From NCBI GenBank assembly GCA_020809705.1, contig CP085833.1:1364001-1428000 (forward strand): DNA of 64,000 bases, read 5' to 3'. Below are positions 22,465-33,718 of this stretch, one piece after another. The position numbers and the translations under genes were made by a program. Every line of letters begins with the position of its first letter. Position 1 is the stretch's first letter. The stretch is from Calonectria ilicicola. Its lineage: Eukaryota > Ascomycota > Sordariomycetes > Hypocreales > Nectriaceae. The notes under the pieces were generated by a model. It was not told the origin of the DNA, did not search any database, and was given only the letters and a program-made list of their open reading frames with translations.

Positions 22465-24049
22465 ATGGTCAATGCTAAATTACGTACCAAGACGGGATGC
22501 TTTACTTGTACGTTGACCCCCTAACGACGCATCTCAACCCTTATCAATTGTATCGCAGGTAGAAAGAGAAGGGTCAAATGCGGAGAAGAAAGGCCATCTT
22601 GTCGTAATTGCCTCTCTTCTGGTCGTCAATGTGGATGGCCAACTTCACAAGATCTCCGTGACCGCCGGCATTTGCCAAAGTCGATCCGACGCTTGTCTGC
22701 TTCACCGAAGAGCGACCCCATGTTGGTTAATACTGCGGCTACTAATGAGGCCCTGCACATTTACCCGCATCCGCACATGAGCATACAAAATCCAGGAATT
22801 CGATCAGAATTCGATGTCGAGCTCATTTATCACTTTCTGAATACATTCCTTCCGGTTCTTGTGCTGCCAACATGGAACAAAAGGCATCTCCAGGATTACC
22901 AATTTGAACTTGTGAGCATGATGCTACATTGCGAAAGCGTAAAGTGTGCCGTCTTGGCCACCTGTGCCGCAAACAAATACATACTCTCAAACGATAGTCG
23001 ATATCAAAAACTCGCCCTCGAGTACTACTCCCGAGCAGTGGCAGAAGTAACGCAAGCATTAACCCAACTATCTCCGACCAACAAAGTCCCCAGTGATGCA
23101 CTTGTAACGGCCGTTGTTTATCTATATCTCCACGACGTAGGTATCCCTATCGGTCGGCTTTATCTGAATTTAGCTTGCTAATAATTGCCTCCTGCCAACC
23201 AGCTATGGGGATCGGACGCCACTGTGGACCCACGGAAACACGTTGCAGGTGCTATGAAGTTGCTTAATTTGCGATACGACCACGAGTCCTCCCCACTTTC
23301 CATGGCCCGCCCGTTCCACAGGCTTATTGCAGAGAGTGTTCTTTACCAAGCGTTCCTGCTAGCTATTCGGAAGCCTCTTGCACCGAATTTTCATGTCGAC
23401 TCCCATTTTCTGACACATATCGAAAGCACTCTGAAGCCCAAATCATCACCAAGTATACTATCGGCCGATTCAAGTCCTGTTCTGGGGGCAATTACATCCT
23501 TATATCGTTTCATATTAGACATAATGAACCTCCTTGAAAATCCTCAAGCTGTAGATTTTGACACTCTTACACGGCTCAACTCAGAAATGAGGAGATGGGA
23601 AGACACAGTAATTGCCTGTGACAAACAACAGCACTCATACAACAGCAGACTTCCATGCAGACACGTTAACTCTATATGTGCTTGCTACTTCGCTATTGCT
23701 TGGCTGGGTCACAGAATCTTTGGTTTCTCAATCTAATGTTGACTCGAGTTGCCTTTCAGAGAGAGAGGTGGCTACGGACTGGAGAGAAGAGTGTTTTTAC
23801 GAATCGTCACAGTGGCAGATTGCTCACGCACTAGTTATTTTACGACGTCCGGAATCCTTGGAGGCTTGGAGCCGATGCTACTTGGCGGCTTGGCCTATGC
23901 TGATTTTCGGCTATGCAGTTATCACTGACGAAGATATCAAGTTGATTAGGCAAGTTCTTCGTTGTACATGGGAACGAACAGGCTATGGGGAAAGCCAGAG
24001 AATTTTGAACGAGCTGGAAAGCGTTTGGGATGTTAAATTGGGGTCATGA
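22465..24049 (+). CDS. Zn2Cys6 transcription factor with Fungal_trans_2 domain
   Basis: Four exons (22465-22507, 22559-23136, 23203-23617, 23661-24049) give 474 residues. The binuclear zinc cluster is CX2CX6CX6CX2CX6C, starting GCFTCRKRRVKC; intron 1 splits the codon of the second Cys. The body (residues about 90-470) has the helical pattern of the Fungal_trans_2 family. The third intron is only 43 bp (GTGACA...GCAG) and is chosen because it restores the frame (IAYTLTLYVLATS); an indel instead is possible. It lies upstream of an ACS-type permease on the same strand, so it may be its pathway regulator (inference). Confidence 0.85.
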
Positions 24050-24649
24050 AACTGACAACAACATAAGCCAGAATTCTTACTCAAGAATAAGCAAGCCAGT
24101 AAACTGCCTAGTTGCTGAATCAAGGAGAATCGGCAACTTCTAATAATAACAATATCATACTAGACCAATGTAAAAGTCTTTGCTCAAATTTGTTGGTTTC
24201 TGTTCGCTCTGACGTGGTGCTCAAAATGGTTGACGATGAGGAGCTGTAGTGCGGGGTTTGTCGCATGACGAGCTCGTCATATGCTGGGCCTGTGGCGCGT
24301 CGCAATCTTCATTACCCTTGTTATGCTTGCTTCAATATAATTGGAGCCTTCCGGACATAATGCTCCAACAGTCGGCTTTATCGGCAGGTTTGGGTGTTTT
24401 AGTACCATAAATATATCTGAAAAGATATCTTGATCCATTTGCATGCATGAGCCATGCCAATTTGAGGGCGTTTACCGTGGTGGTGTGCTGCAACGTTGGG
24501 TTGTTGTGATAAGCGTCGATCCATGCCTCGGCCCTCAGCAAAACAAGACATGGGTTAATTTTTATATGATAAGCTACAGTTACCTCTGAGAACCGAACCG
24601 GGTCACGCATGCACACTCGATTTCTCAACACCAAACTGCACTTTTCGCC
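24050..24649. other. Intergenic DNA, promoter of the ACS transporter
   Basis: 600 bp without a supported gene. ORFs here are short and lack motifs. Confidence 0.5.
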
Positions 24650-26510
24650 ATGGCCCATAATGAGTATGGAAAGACGGTACCATCCCGTTCATTTCGGTCT
24701 TTCATCTGGGACTCGGATACCCACCTAAAGACCCCCGAGGAGCGGAGGCTATTGCGCAAACTTGACTTGTCAATTCTTACGATTGGTTGTCTTGGCTTTT
24801 TTATGAAGTATTTGGATCAAGGGAATATGGCCAATGCTTACGTTTCTGGCATGCAAGAGGATTTAAGCATGTACGGTAACCAGTACACATATGCGGGAAC
24901 TGCGTACACTTGTGCCTATGCTGTCATGCAGATTCCTAGTACGCTTATTGTGCAAAAGGTCAGACCAAGTATTTGGCTGGCCATTATGGAAATCGGCTGG
25001 GTGAGTAGAGTCTCGGTCATTTCCCTGATCGTTGCCTAATTTTTAGCAAACCTCTTTTTGGAGCTACAGTGATTGACAATTTTGGTTAGGGTGCATTCAC
25101 TTTCGCTCAGGCAGGTATGCATAGCGTCGGTGAGCTTTATGCTTTTCGCTTCCTGGTAGGATTTTTTGAAAGCTCCTTCTTTCCAGTCTTATTATATGTA
25201 CTGGGTAGCTGGTATACCAAGACGGAGCTGGCGAAGCGAGTTGCGATATTTCATATGACTTCGCCTCTGGGATCAGCATTTAGTGGTTATTTGCAGGCCG
25301 CAGTCTACAAGAATCTTAATGGTGCACAAGGAATCGCTGGATGGCGATGGCTTTACATTGTTTGTGGTGTAAGTGATGGCATCCCAGTAAATTCGACGAT
25401 CGGAAAACTAAATTACGAAGTGTATGACTATCCCTGTGGGGATTGCGACATTCTTTTTGCTTCCTGACACTCCATATACTACTAAGTCTCGACTTTTGAG
25501 TTCAGAGGATCGACAACTAGCTATCAAGCGGGTGCAGGAAGCTGGGAAAGCCGCTCCAGCTGGCGTTACTCTGAAAACCTTCAAAAGGGTGTTAACAAAG
25601 TGGCGGTGGTATGCGTTTGTTGCTGGCTATGTCGTACGTCTATTTATATCTGTTTTGTCCGTCTGCTATTACTAATTTTCAATTCAGTTGTACGGGTCAT
25701 CTTGCCAGGCAGCAAGTTACTTTGCGATTTGGCTAAAGTCAGAACATTTCTCGGTTGTAGAGCGGAATATCATTCCGACTGGTTCAAACCTTATTATGGC
25801 ATTTTGTGTTGTGCTGTGGGGGTTTCTCTCGGATTACACAGGCAGCCGATTTGCATTTATTGTTGGCCCTCTGGTAAGACGACATCAATTCATGATTGGC
25901 TGCAATATAGGATAAACTAAATTGACCTGGGATTAGTTTCTGACACTTATTCCTAATGGAATCCTGGCTGTGTGGCCAGCTAGTGTCCATCTGAAAGAAT
26001 TTGCATTTCTCACTAGTAGCATTCACTTGATGACAGCTGTGTTGTAAGTTAGCCAATTTGGTAAAGAGACAAATCATCATCCCGAACTGACAAAACAGTT
26101 ATTCCTGGGCAAATGAAGTTTGTGCAGACGATAATGAAGAACGTGCAATCGTTATTGGGAGTATGAACGGGATGCAATACGCGGTTGCTGCCTGGCTACC
26201 AATTGTCATCTTTCCGCAAACCATGGCGCCGACTTTCAGTAAGCGACCCCGTTTTATCCCAAAAACACATGTGTTATAATATTTCGCTCGAAAAATTATA
26301 TTTTGCTAAAATCTTGATGTGAGAAAAATGCTAATGTGCTATACAGGATATGGATTCCCTGCCACTTTTGGATTCGCCATCGTCGCAATAATTCTTGTCG
26401 TTGTCATTAGAATTCTAGTGCGCCGTGAACAGAAGCAAAATTCAGATATTGAAAGCTCTGTGATTGAGTCTGGGAGTAATAAAGAAAGCGAATGGCAAGA
26501 AAAGAGCTGA
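24650..26510 (+). CDS. MFS transporter, anion:cation symporter (DAL5/TNA1-type) family
   Basis: Seven exons (24650-25000, 25090-25368, 25421-25633, 25688-25873, 25937-26043, 26099-26238, 26347-26510) give 479 residues. The family mark LRKLDLSILTIGCLGFFMKYLDQGN at the start of TM1, the GFFESSFFPVLLYVLGSWY segment in TM4 and the SANEVCADDNEERAI-like loop after TM9 place it with allantoate, nicotinate (Tna1) and pantothenate (Fen2) permeases. It imports an organic anion at the plasma membrane; the exact substrate is not readable. The exon 3 end is placed at GTACGT (25634) rather than an earlier GTCGTA. Tna1 being a nicotinate permease makes a link to the hxn-like genes downstream possible but unproven. 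Confidence 0.9.
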
Positions 26511-26987
26511 GATGGTAAACTCGCCTCCTGGCCTCTGGTGACAAAGCGAATGGGTCTATTTATCGCTCTGGGTTCAGTAGTACAAACCGTTTCTGATGTG
26601 CATATTGTCACTATCACAACGATGATGGTCATTCTCAAGTGCAATAATAAAATGAGATCAAATTACCTGATTCACAATTCATGCGGACTTGAGTCCTCTT
26701 TGAAACTACGGAGCGGTGATTGGGGAAAGCACGCGTTATACTCTGGTCAAGGCATTGACCTTTCATCCAGATCAAATAGAAGTAGTAATGAAAGATGAAG
26801 CAGATTAGCGCAGATGTATTATTTTATTAAGTGATTTTTCGTTGCTATATAGCTAAACGAGTGGATTGTAAAATTCAAAAATTTAGAACGTTAAAGTTCT
26901 TTCCCGTCTGTGATCTGCCAAGTTTCAAGATTTCAAGACAATTTAGAGTGCCATCCTTTGATCCTTGTCCATAAAATGGATAGGTTT
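26511..26987. other. Intergenic DNA between convergent genes
   Basis: Terminator region of the ACS transporter and the hydrophobin gene; nothing else recognised. Confidence 0.5.
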
Positions 26988-27431
26988 CTAGTTTGATCCA
27001 GACAAAGGCTGGCAGATGAGAGCTTGGCTAAGCTATAAATTATGTTAGAAAGATAACAACAGCGGCTTAGGAAAAAGATAAAACCACTCACCAGACCAGC
27101 AAGACAGCAACGCGCTTGACGGCCCTCATTGGCACATCCGTCTCTAAAAGCCAGAGAAGTGCTCTGAGACGGCCCTATTTGAAATTAATGCCTTGTGATT
27201 GGGTATGAACACAGATGTTCTCCGCTTACAGCTCTTGCAGTCGAGAGATATGATGCCCAGAATATCGACACTGCAACATCTCGGGTTCGTGTAAAGACCC
27301 GTTGGAGGACAAACTGTGCCCTGACGCGCTTCAATCTTAGAGTCAACCTCCTCTCGAGCTACGATCTCTGACTGAGTTGGCATGGCGAGAGCAGAAGAGA
27401 TGAAAATGGTCGCAATGGTGAGGAACTTCAT
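26988..27431 (-). CDS. Class II hydrophobin
   Basis: Three exons (27431-27230, 27174-27092, 27032-26988) give 109 residues, easily missed because two 55-59-bp introns split it. A signal peptide (MKFLTIATIFISSALA) and a propeptide-like stretch ending near EARQG precede the mature protein. The eight cysteines follow the class II pattern: C-X10-CC-X11-C-X15-C-X8-CC-X10-C (VCPPTGLYTNPRCC ... GCANEGRQARCCLAGLLSQALICQP). Class II hydrophobins are secreted, form four disulfides and assemble at air-water interfaces on hyphae and spores. The third spacing is one residue below the usual 16. A TATA-like box lies 97 bp upstream. Confidence 0.93.
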
Positions 27432-27527
27432 TTTGGGTGTTGGGTTCGATTTTCTGATTGGAGAATGGTAGTTGTGGATTGAATTGTGATTGTGAGTTGA
27501 AGGTCTTTTGGATGGAATCATTAGCCA

Positions 27528-27535
27528 TATTTATA
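27528..27535 (-). promoter_or_regulatory. TATA-like box of the hydrophobin gene
   Basis: TATAAATA in reverse complement, 97 bp upstream of the ATG at 27431, a plausible distance for a strongly expressed secreted-protein gene. Confidence 0.5.
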
Positions 27536-29270
27536 ATCATCCATGAAGCTGCAGCTCAAGTAGAATTGTACGTAGTTTAGAACTATACCGGGGGGATGAA
27601 GCATGGTTTGACATGAATTGGAATGTAAAACGGTTAAGTTGGAATATGATGTCAATGAATACCAATGGAGCCAAGGTCCAACTGGATGCCACTGAGTCTA
27701 AAAAATTGAAGATGGCTTTGATGACCATATTGGCCTCATCCTCGGCTTGGGAAGATGGGGCTGTCTGGCACGCATCTGTCAGCCTGTCGATCTCAGGCAA
27801 CCAAATCCAACACCCTGGCGATCCCTGCGAGATGCCAAGCAAGTCCATACCTACTTAAAGTGAGGCTATCATGTTTAACCTTTTGTTTATTTTCTTTTTT
27901 GAATTCATGGATTGGCCAACTCAATGTGGCGTTGCCAAACGGAGGGCTTCTGTTGTTATGACAAAGTTTTGGTCCACTTCCAATGGCCAATGGTCTTCGT
28001 ATAAATACCAAACATTACTAAAAGTTATGCATGAATGGAATTTGAGGATGTCATAGTACTCTAATTGCAAGTAGAAATGCCATCTTTGACTCAGTCTCGA
28101 AGTGATGCCAACAAGCTGTGAGAGTTCAATAGTCCCAAAGCTAGTGTTCGGAGCGGAACGGTCCCGGTGGAAGGGTTTAGTGCTTCCACGTTATATCTCT
28201 CTATGAGGATGCTTAAAGTATATTTGAGGCATTTTTAAAGTATGGGCGGAAATTTAATCTGTTTGGGTTTGTCGATCCTTTTTTGTAACGGATTTGGTTT
28301 GGCGGCACCTTGGACTCCGCCATGTGATCAGAAGGAATCCACACGAAAGATGATACGGATTTCTTGTTCTGCCTTTAAAAGCGTCGACAAGAAATGTTGG
28401 CTATATATGTGCACCATAAGCGCATGGATTCATTATCTTGCTTCATATTTCTGGAGAATCTCAACTCTTCTGCTCAACGGCAGGTTTCTATCACGGTATT
28501 TTGTAGATGCGATTAAGCTCGAACGGTGCGTCGATCTCTTTTCAGCTTGAATTGCTAGGCCGCCACAGGTGCCGCAACGTTATGAATATAGACTGGCTCG
28601 GAAGTCGGCACTCATTAGAATCGACGTCGGCCAAGCTCGCCTATGACGCCACGTACACTAAAAAGACGCAGCTGAAAATGTAACATTCCACTAGATTTCA
28701 GCAAACATGGGTAATACATTCGTAAAATCAATTCACAAAGGCATTTCAGAAGAATTTTGCGTTGTGATAAAAATAATTACAATACCATGAGTCAAAAAGA
28801 AAAACTGAGCTGACCAATCGCAAATAATTGATGCATTTGGCATAGTGCTCCTGAATATGAATGTTTGAGATTTGAATACTTAAGCTGTAATACAAACAAT
28901 AAGACCGCTGGCAGAGCTAAATTCGGGAACGCATGTAGATACGCGCCAGGTAAGCCACGACACTTCTCTAAGGAAGCCGTGCAGCAAGAAATGACCGTCT
29001 GCGGGATTGCCCGTTTTTCCCTACCATTGTATTCCTAAATTGCTAGTGCCATGAGATTAAGCCCGTGTTCTGTTGATCCGTTTTATTTCTCGCTGATTTC
29101 ATGACGGAGGGGGGAGCATAGCCTGCCTCAGCTATTGCCACTAGCGGAAACAAAGCCAGCTTCTCTTGTGGGTCAGAATTTAAATACTTCGGAATTATGT
29201 ACTACATAGCTAGCATCTATGTTAAACATTATTTGCAGCCACTTATGCAGAGCTAGAGACTAATATTCTC
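27536..29270. other. Intergenic DNA, about 1.7 kb
   Basis: ORFs such as 27537-27848 (-) and 28242-28550 (+) show no domain, signal or splice support. I see no gene here. The left part belongs to the hydrophobin promoter. Confidence 0.5.
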
Positions 29271-31205
29271 TCATTTCCACCAGCTTCCAAAAATCGAACG
29301 CTTCGACTGCTTCTTTTGGGGTGGGTAGACGACGATCCGGTCTAGATCTGCTCCCTTGTAGTCGAACCCATTGTTCAATCCGCCAATAGTGATTTTGTTC
29401 TTGCCCTTCTTCAATGGCAATAATAGAGGTGTGGATAGAATTATGCCCTTGTGGGTGTCTTTCTGATAAAGGGTGTGAACGTTCTCTGTATCACCGTTCA
29501 CGACAACGCTGCTGATGCGACGAATGTGCCAGGTACCATTAATGCGATCAGGTGCTCCCATTGCTGTGTCTTGGTCAGTATTGCTCAAGAAGGATGTTGT
29601 AACAGGTTTACTCACGTTGATCTCCAAAACCCATGTCATCAATATCTTAAAGAAGAAGCGTCAGCTTGAGACGTCCAGTAACGGTCATGTAGATCATTTA
29701 AACTTACTCTGGTGGTAAAAGGAGACCCATTGGTCTTGTCCCTGTCCATCTACTTCAAAGCTTATGGTGCTGTCGTTGCCGTAGATGCCTGTTGCAATCA
29801 CATGATAACTGCCAAATGTCTATAACTTTAATCAGCAGCTGTCTGCATTTTTCGGAGATCATCATACGCACCGCTTCTTGGAGGTAGGCATCTCCATTTG
29901 TCTTTGCATCTTTCGCGTAGTAAGTCTTTCCGCTAATGGGATTAACCTCTCCGGTTTTACTTTTTACTTGTCAGAAACAGAAAAATAGTAGAGGAACAAA
30001 GCCATCGGTACCAAACTTACACATTGAGGTCGTACACATCATGCCAGACAACTTTGATGCTGCCCGCCTTCTCATCAATTTCCAATGGGAGCCACACATT
30101 TCGGCTCTCCCAGAGAGAAAGCAAATCCCACTACGAATCCCAGTTAGTCATGTTAAAAAGAAACATTCTCGGATACTTACCTGGTCTCCCATGTACAAGT
30201 ATGTTGTCTTCTTGCTGCCCTTAATCCTCCAAGAGAATCCAGACTGTGTACTGTACGTTCTAGTATAGGCAGGCGAAACGAAAAATGGTTGAGACCAGGG
30301 ACCGCTGAGGGAATCGGCACGCATCGCAACCACATCTAATGAAGTCAGTAAACTTTCCGCAACAAATAGTGGTTATTCTTGGAGGTCAGCATACTGTTTG
30401 GTCGGTATCCAGTCTTGTGGCTCATGAGAGCGAAGTAGCTCTTTTCAGTCTGGATAATTGTCGGAGCTTCAAAGTCGTACTTGTTAAAGCGGAAAACAGC
30501 CTCCTCAACATCAGTGAGATTCTCATTGAAGCGACTAATGTAGACATCTCGACCCTCCACTCTGTCTCCGTTGGAATAAAGAGCATATGATCTTCCATCC
30601 TTGTAATCTGTAAAAGCTCCAAAGTCTTGGGACCAATTTCCCAGCGGGGAAATCACACCTTGGAAGGTGTAGGGGCCTGCAATGTCATCTGAGGTTGCAA
30701 AGCCTTGTAGTAGTTCGCTGTACTTCGAGTCGTCGGCGTGCCACCACATCTAAACAAATCAGCATCAATCGTGGTGTGAATCGGGTTCGGGGTCTTTACA
30801 TGATATTTTCCTGTTTCCTTGCTGTAAAGAACTTTGGGTCGCTGGATGACATTTTCGGGGGAAATATACTTGTGCCCATCGACGGGCTCTGGGCGGTGTA
30901 AGCGTTCCTGATTCGAACTGATACTGCTTTTTGGGGGTGTACATACTGAGTGCAATTCCGTGTGAAGTCCATGTTGCAAGGTCGTCAGAGCTGTACACCG
31001 AAATACCACCTCCCTCGACCTGACCTTGGGGCTTGTATTCGCCAAACCAATAGAATTTGCCAGATTCTTGATCAACGCAAAGACCTCCAGCGTGGGCATT
31101 AAAGATGTCGCCATCCGTATCGCGCCATCGCGCTCCGGGGACAATCCAGCTCCCGCTAGATCCGGATGCCAACAGAGCAAGCAAAGAGAACCGAAGGGAA
31201 ACCAT
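29271..31205 (-). CDS. Secreted GH43 (subfamily 24) exo-beta-1,3-galactanase with CBM35
   Basis: Nine exons (31205-30947, 30888-30800, 30749-30395, 30335-30181, 30130-30021, 29959-29872, 29819-29708, 29645-29616, 29569-29271) give 498 residues. A signal peptide (SLLALLASGSSG) is followed by the five-bladed GH43 domain: NAHAGGLCVD, YKPQGQ, RPKVLYSKETGKYH, MWWHADDSKY, SQDFGAFTD and FEAPTI, whose Glu fits the catalytic acid of GH43_24. A C-terminal CBM35-type module begins near residue 340 (KTYYAKDA...SFEVDGQGQ) and ends in GLNNGFDYKGADLDRIVV. Members remove galactose from beta-1,3-galactans such as arabinogalactan-protein side chains, outside the cell. Exon 8 is only 30 nt. The subfamily is judged from overall pattern. 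Confidence 0.88.
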
Positions 31206-32140
31206 GGCGCAATTGAATGTCAGGCTCAGTTCGGAAATCGAAATTGGGCGATTCGCAAGGTGCAGAAACCGGAATGGGGGCAGGAATCGAGCATGTACGC
31301 CCCGAGATATTTATGCCGCTCATCTTCAATTGCAAATTTCAATTCGTATTTTGCCTGTTGTGTCTCTCCAACCGTCATACCCTTGCATGACGCCAGGCCT
31401 CGGGTTGACATTAACGCGAGTTTCCATCTCCCCGCAAAATCGACATGCGCGCCAACTTGGGGGGATGCCAAGGTCCGGGGCCACGCTTTAACCGGTGGAT
31501 TTTGTGGTGATCGCCTCTCTGTCCCTTGTCGTTGTCGGGGTTCGGGGCATTTAAGCTTGTCGAGTTAGTCCACCGTATAATGTATACCCCGCACATATCT
31601 CATTTGTTATGTCATGATTATGGCGAGAAATGCTGCAGCGTGTTGCTCATGCTCGGAAATTAGAGTTTAGTTCTCCCTTGTATCCCTGGTCTAATTTCAC
31701 GATTTCTCCACGAATTACAACTTTCGTGTTGGACTACGCTTTTCTGGGTCAATTAACCTACCCTATACACCATGTCCCGGCTGAAAAAAACCCGAGTTTA
31801 GTTGAAGTAAACTTCTTGGACTGTGGTTTATTAGGATAACCGTTTGGGAATTCAATTTCAATCTATTTTTATCTTCACCCTAAATCACGCTCTTATTTTG
31901 TTAGAATACCCCTGGCGTTGTGGTCTAATGAGTTATATAACGGGCGACATTTTATTGGAGACCTGGTGAGAACCATTCGATTGGACGAGGAGGCTGTTTT
32001 GCTTATTTATCAAATAGATGGCAGATCATTCCATTCTTCACCATCACGTGCATCCTTTGAGACAAATTACCTGACCTATCCTGACACATCCATTGTACAT
32101 GATCTTGCACCAGATCGGGGGCCGCCGATCTCGCTGGGGT

Positions 32141-32160
32141 GATTGATTGATTGATTGATT
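32141..32160. repeat. (GATT)5 microsatellite
   Basis: Five perfect tandem copies of GATT. Confidence 0.9.
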
Positions 32161-32850
32161 GGTTTCCTACACGGTTGTGGCCACGTAATCATCGCGGCTA
32201 TGCCCGGATAGGCCAGGCGGAGCCGGTAGCCGACGAGCCCTAAACGGGCCCCCCACTTCACCCAGTTGATCTGGGCCGTCTACCTCTCTCTAAGATGCTC
32301 AGAAGGCTAGAATAACAGCTCCTCCAATGAATACCTCGATCATTGATCTTGCCTTCTACCCTCCTTGCCTTCCCTAATAACCCGACCTCTGCTCTGTGTG
32401 TGTGCTCTGTTGTATGCATGGCTCTTGATAGCTGCTACCCATCCTTACGTTATTGCCCCTAGCCCTCGGTTTTTCCTACCCTTTCGGACCCCTCTAGGGC
32501 GTATTTGTGGCCTATTGCTAGGGGTTGATGTGGCTGTGTGTACGTGTAATAGGTAATAGCTCTTGTAATCCGCAGCTGTTCCTTGGGGCCCGGGCCCTAA
32601 ATTTCTGTCTCGCGGACCTTGACGTTGGAGGAAGAGGCGGCAGGGTGACCAGTCCTGTCTGTAAACTGTGTGTTGGGGCGGAGCTGAAGCTAAGCTCCTG
32701 AAGCTGTGTATTGAGTATCCGGGGCTTTATTACTTTAAAGACTCCCGGGTCCCTTGGTTGGCTGCCCCTTGCAAGAGGGTTTTCCTATTAACGAGGGTTT
32801 GATCTGTGTGTGTGCGTGGCTTGCTCGTACTGTGGTTTTTCGTGGCGGGC

Positions 32851-32940
32851 CCGGCTTTGGCTGCAAATAACTCCTAGAGGGAAGGGGGGTGCTGAGGGAG
32901 GCATTTCTTACCTCTCGGAGCTATTTGCAGCTTCCAGCCG
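32851..32940. repeat. Imperfect inverted repeat, 30-bp arms, 30-bp loop
   Basis: The left arm (32851-32880, core GGCTGCAAATAACTCC) and right arm (32911-32940, core GGAGCTATTTGCAGC) pair over most of their length. It could be a structured RNA, a decayed MITE or a regulatory hairpin. Confidence 0.6.
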
Positions 32941-33718
32941 GTGTGTTGGTGGCCTTGTGTGTGTGACTTTCAAAAATTTTTGATGATGTTTGTGCGAAGT
33001 TTTTTCTCTCGCTGGGGTGGGGAAGAACCCCAATCCTCCAGTCTCATCATGCACGTGAGAACCTGTGTCATGCGAGATGTCAGCACGATTCATCCCCATC
33101 TCCATCCGCTCCTCGGGCCGCGTCCACTCTTGTCCAAATCATCAATCGCCCGAAGGTAAGCGCCTCTCGTTGCGTGGAAATGACTCGTCAGTTTATGACC
33201 AACCCTCCCCTCGCCGATCCTTATCAGCTCGGAAACTAGTGCCTCACTTGTCTTATCGCTGCAACATCGGCGCGTGATAGGAGCCTCGACTCTACACACG
33301 ATAGGCTGCCGTTGCTCCCAAAGGCTACCTTTACTATTCCTGGGATTTAGTGCATCGGGAAAATGGGGTCGTCGGCGGGGACACTCGTTCTCCGCGACGC
33401 CATTCTTCTCCCCCACCCCCACTGTTGTACGCCTCATCCGTGCTAGGCTTGAGGCCAGCGACCGGATGGCGTGCCTTGGAGATAACGTGTTGGTGGGTGG
33501 TTGGCGACAATGATGCCCAGCAATAGACTTCCAGAGCCTAGCGCAGCCGCAGAAGTAGCACGGAAACTAGGGCGAAGGGCGAATGACACTATATTACACC
33601 CCGTAGATAGAAGTAGATGTCTTAGTTTCATGGCAAAGCACGCTATCCCAGAACTTGATCACAGTTGCAAAACCAGACATTTTCAACTCTTCACAGCATC
33701 AAAACCATCTGTCCAGAT

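Larger units (their letters stand above)
31206..33718. other. Long intergenic region, about 2.5 kb
   Basis: No gene is supported although several 60-115-codon ORFs exist. It holds a (GATT)5 microsatellite (32141-32160), a 30-bp-arm hairpin (32851-32940), several GT-rich tracts and, near its right end, CCCCAC sites at 33017-33022, 33411-33416 and 33417-33422 in the promoter of the Rieske oxygenase. Confidence 0.55.

Noticed and set aside
28242..28550. ORF with hydrophobic N-terminus resembling a small secreted protein
   Set aside because: The signal-like part is weak, there is no ordered Cys pattern or domain, no promoter or splice support, and composition equals the surrounding intergenic DNA.
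31026..31568. 180-codon ORF on the plus strand
   Set aside because: It overlaps the well-supported first exon of the GH43 gene antisense and has no motif; a shadow frame.
33090..33437. 115-codon ORF on the minus strand upstream of the Rieske gene
   Set aside because: Arg/Gly-rich with no motif, lies in a GC-rich promoter region, no splice partners.
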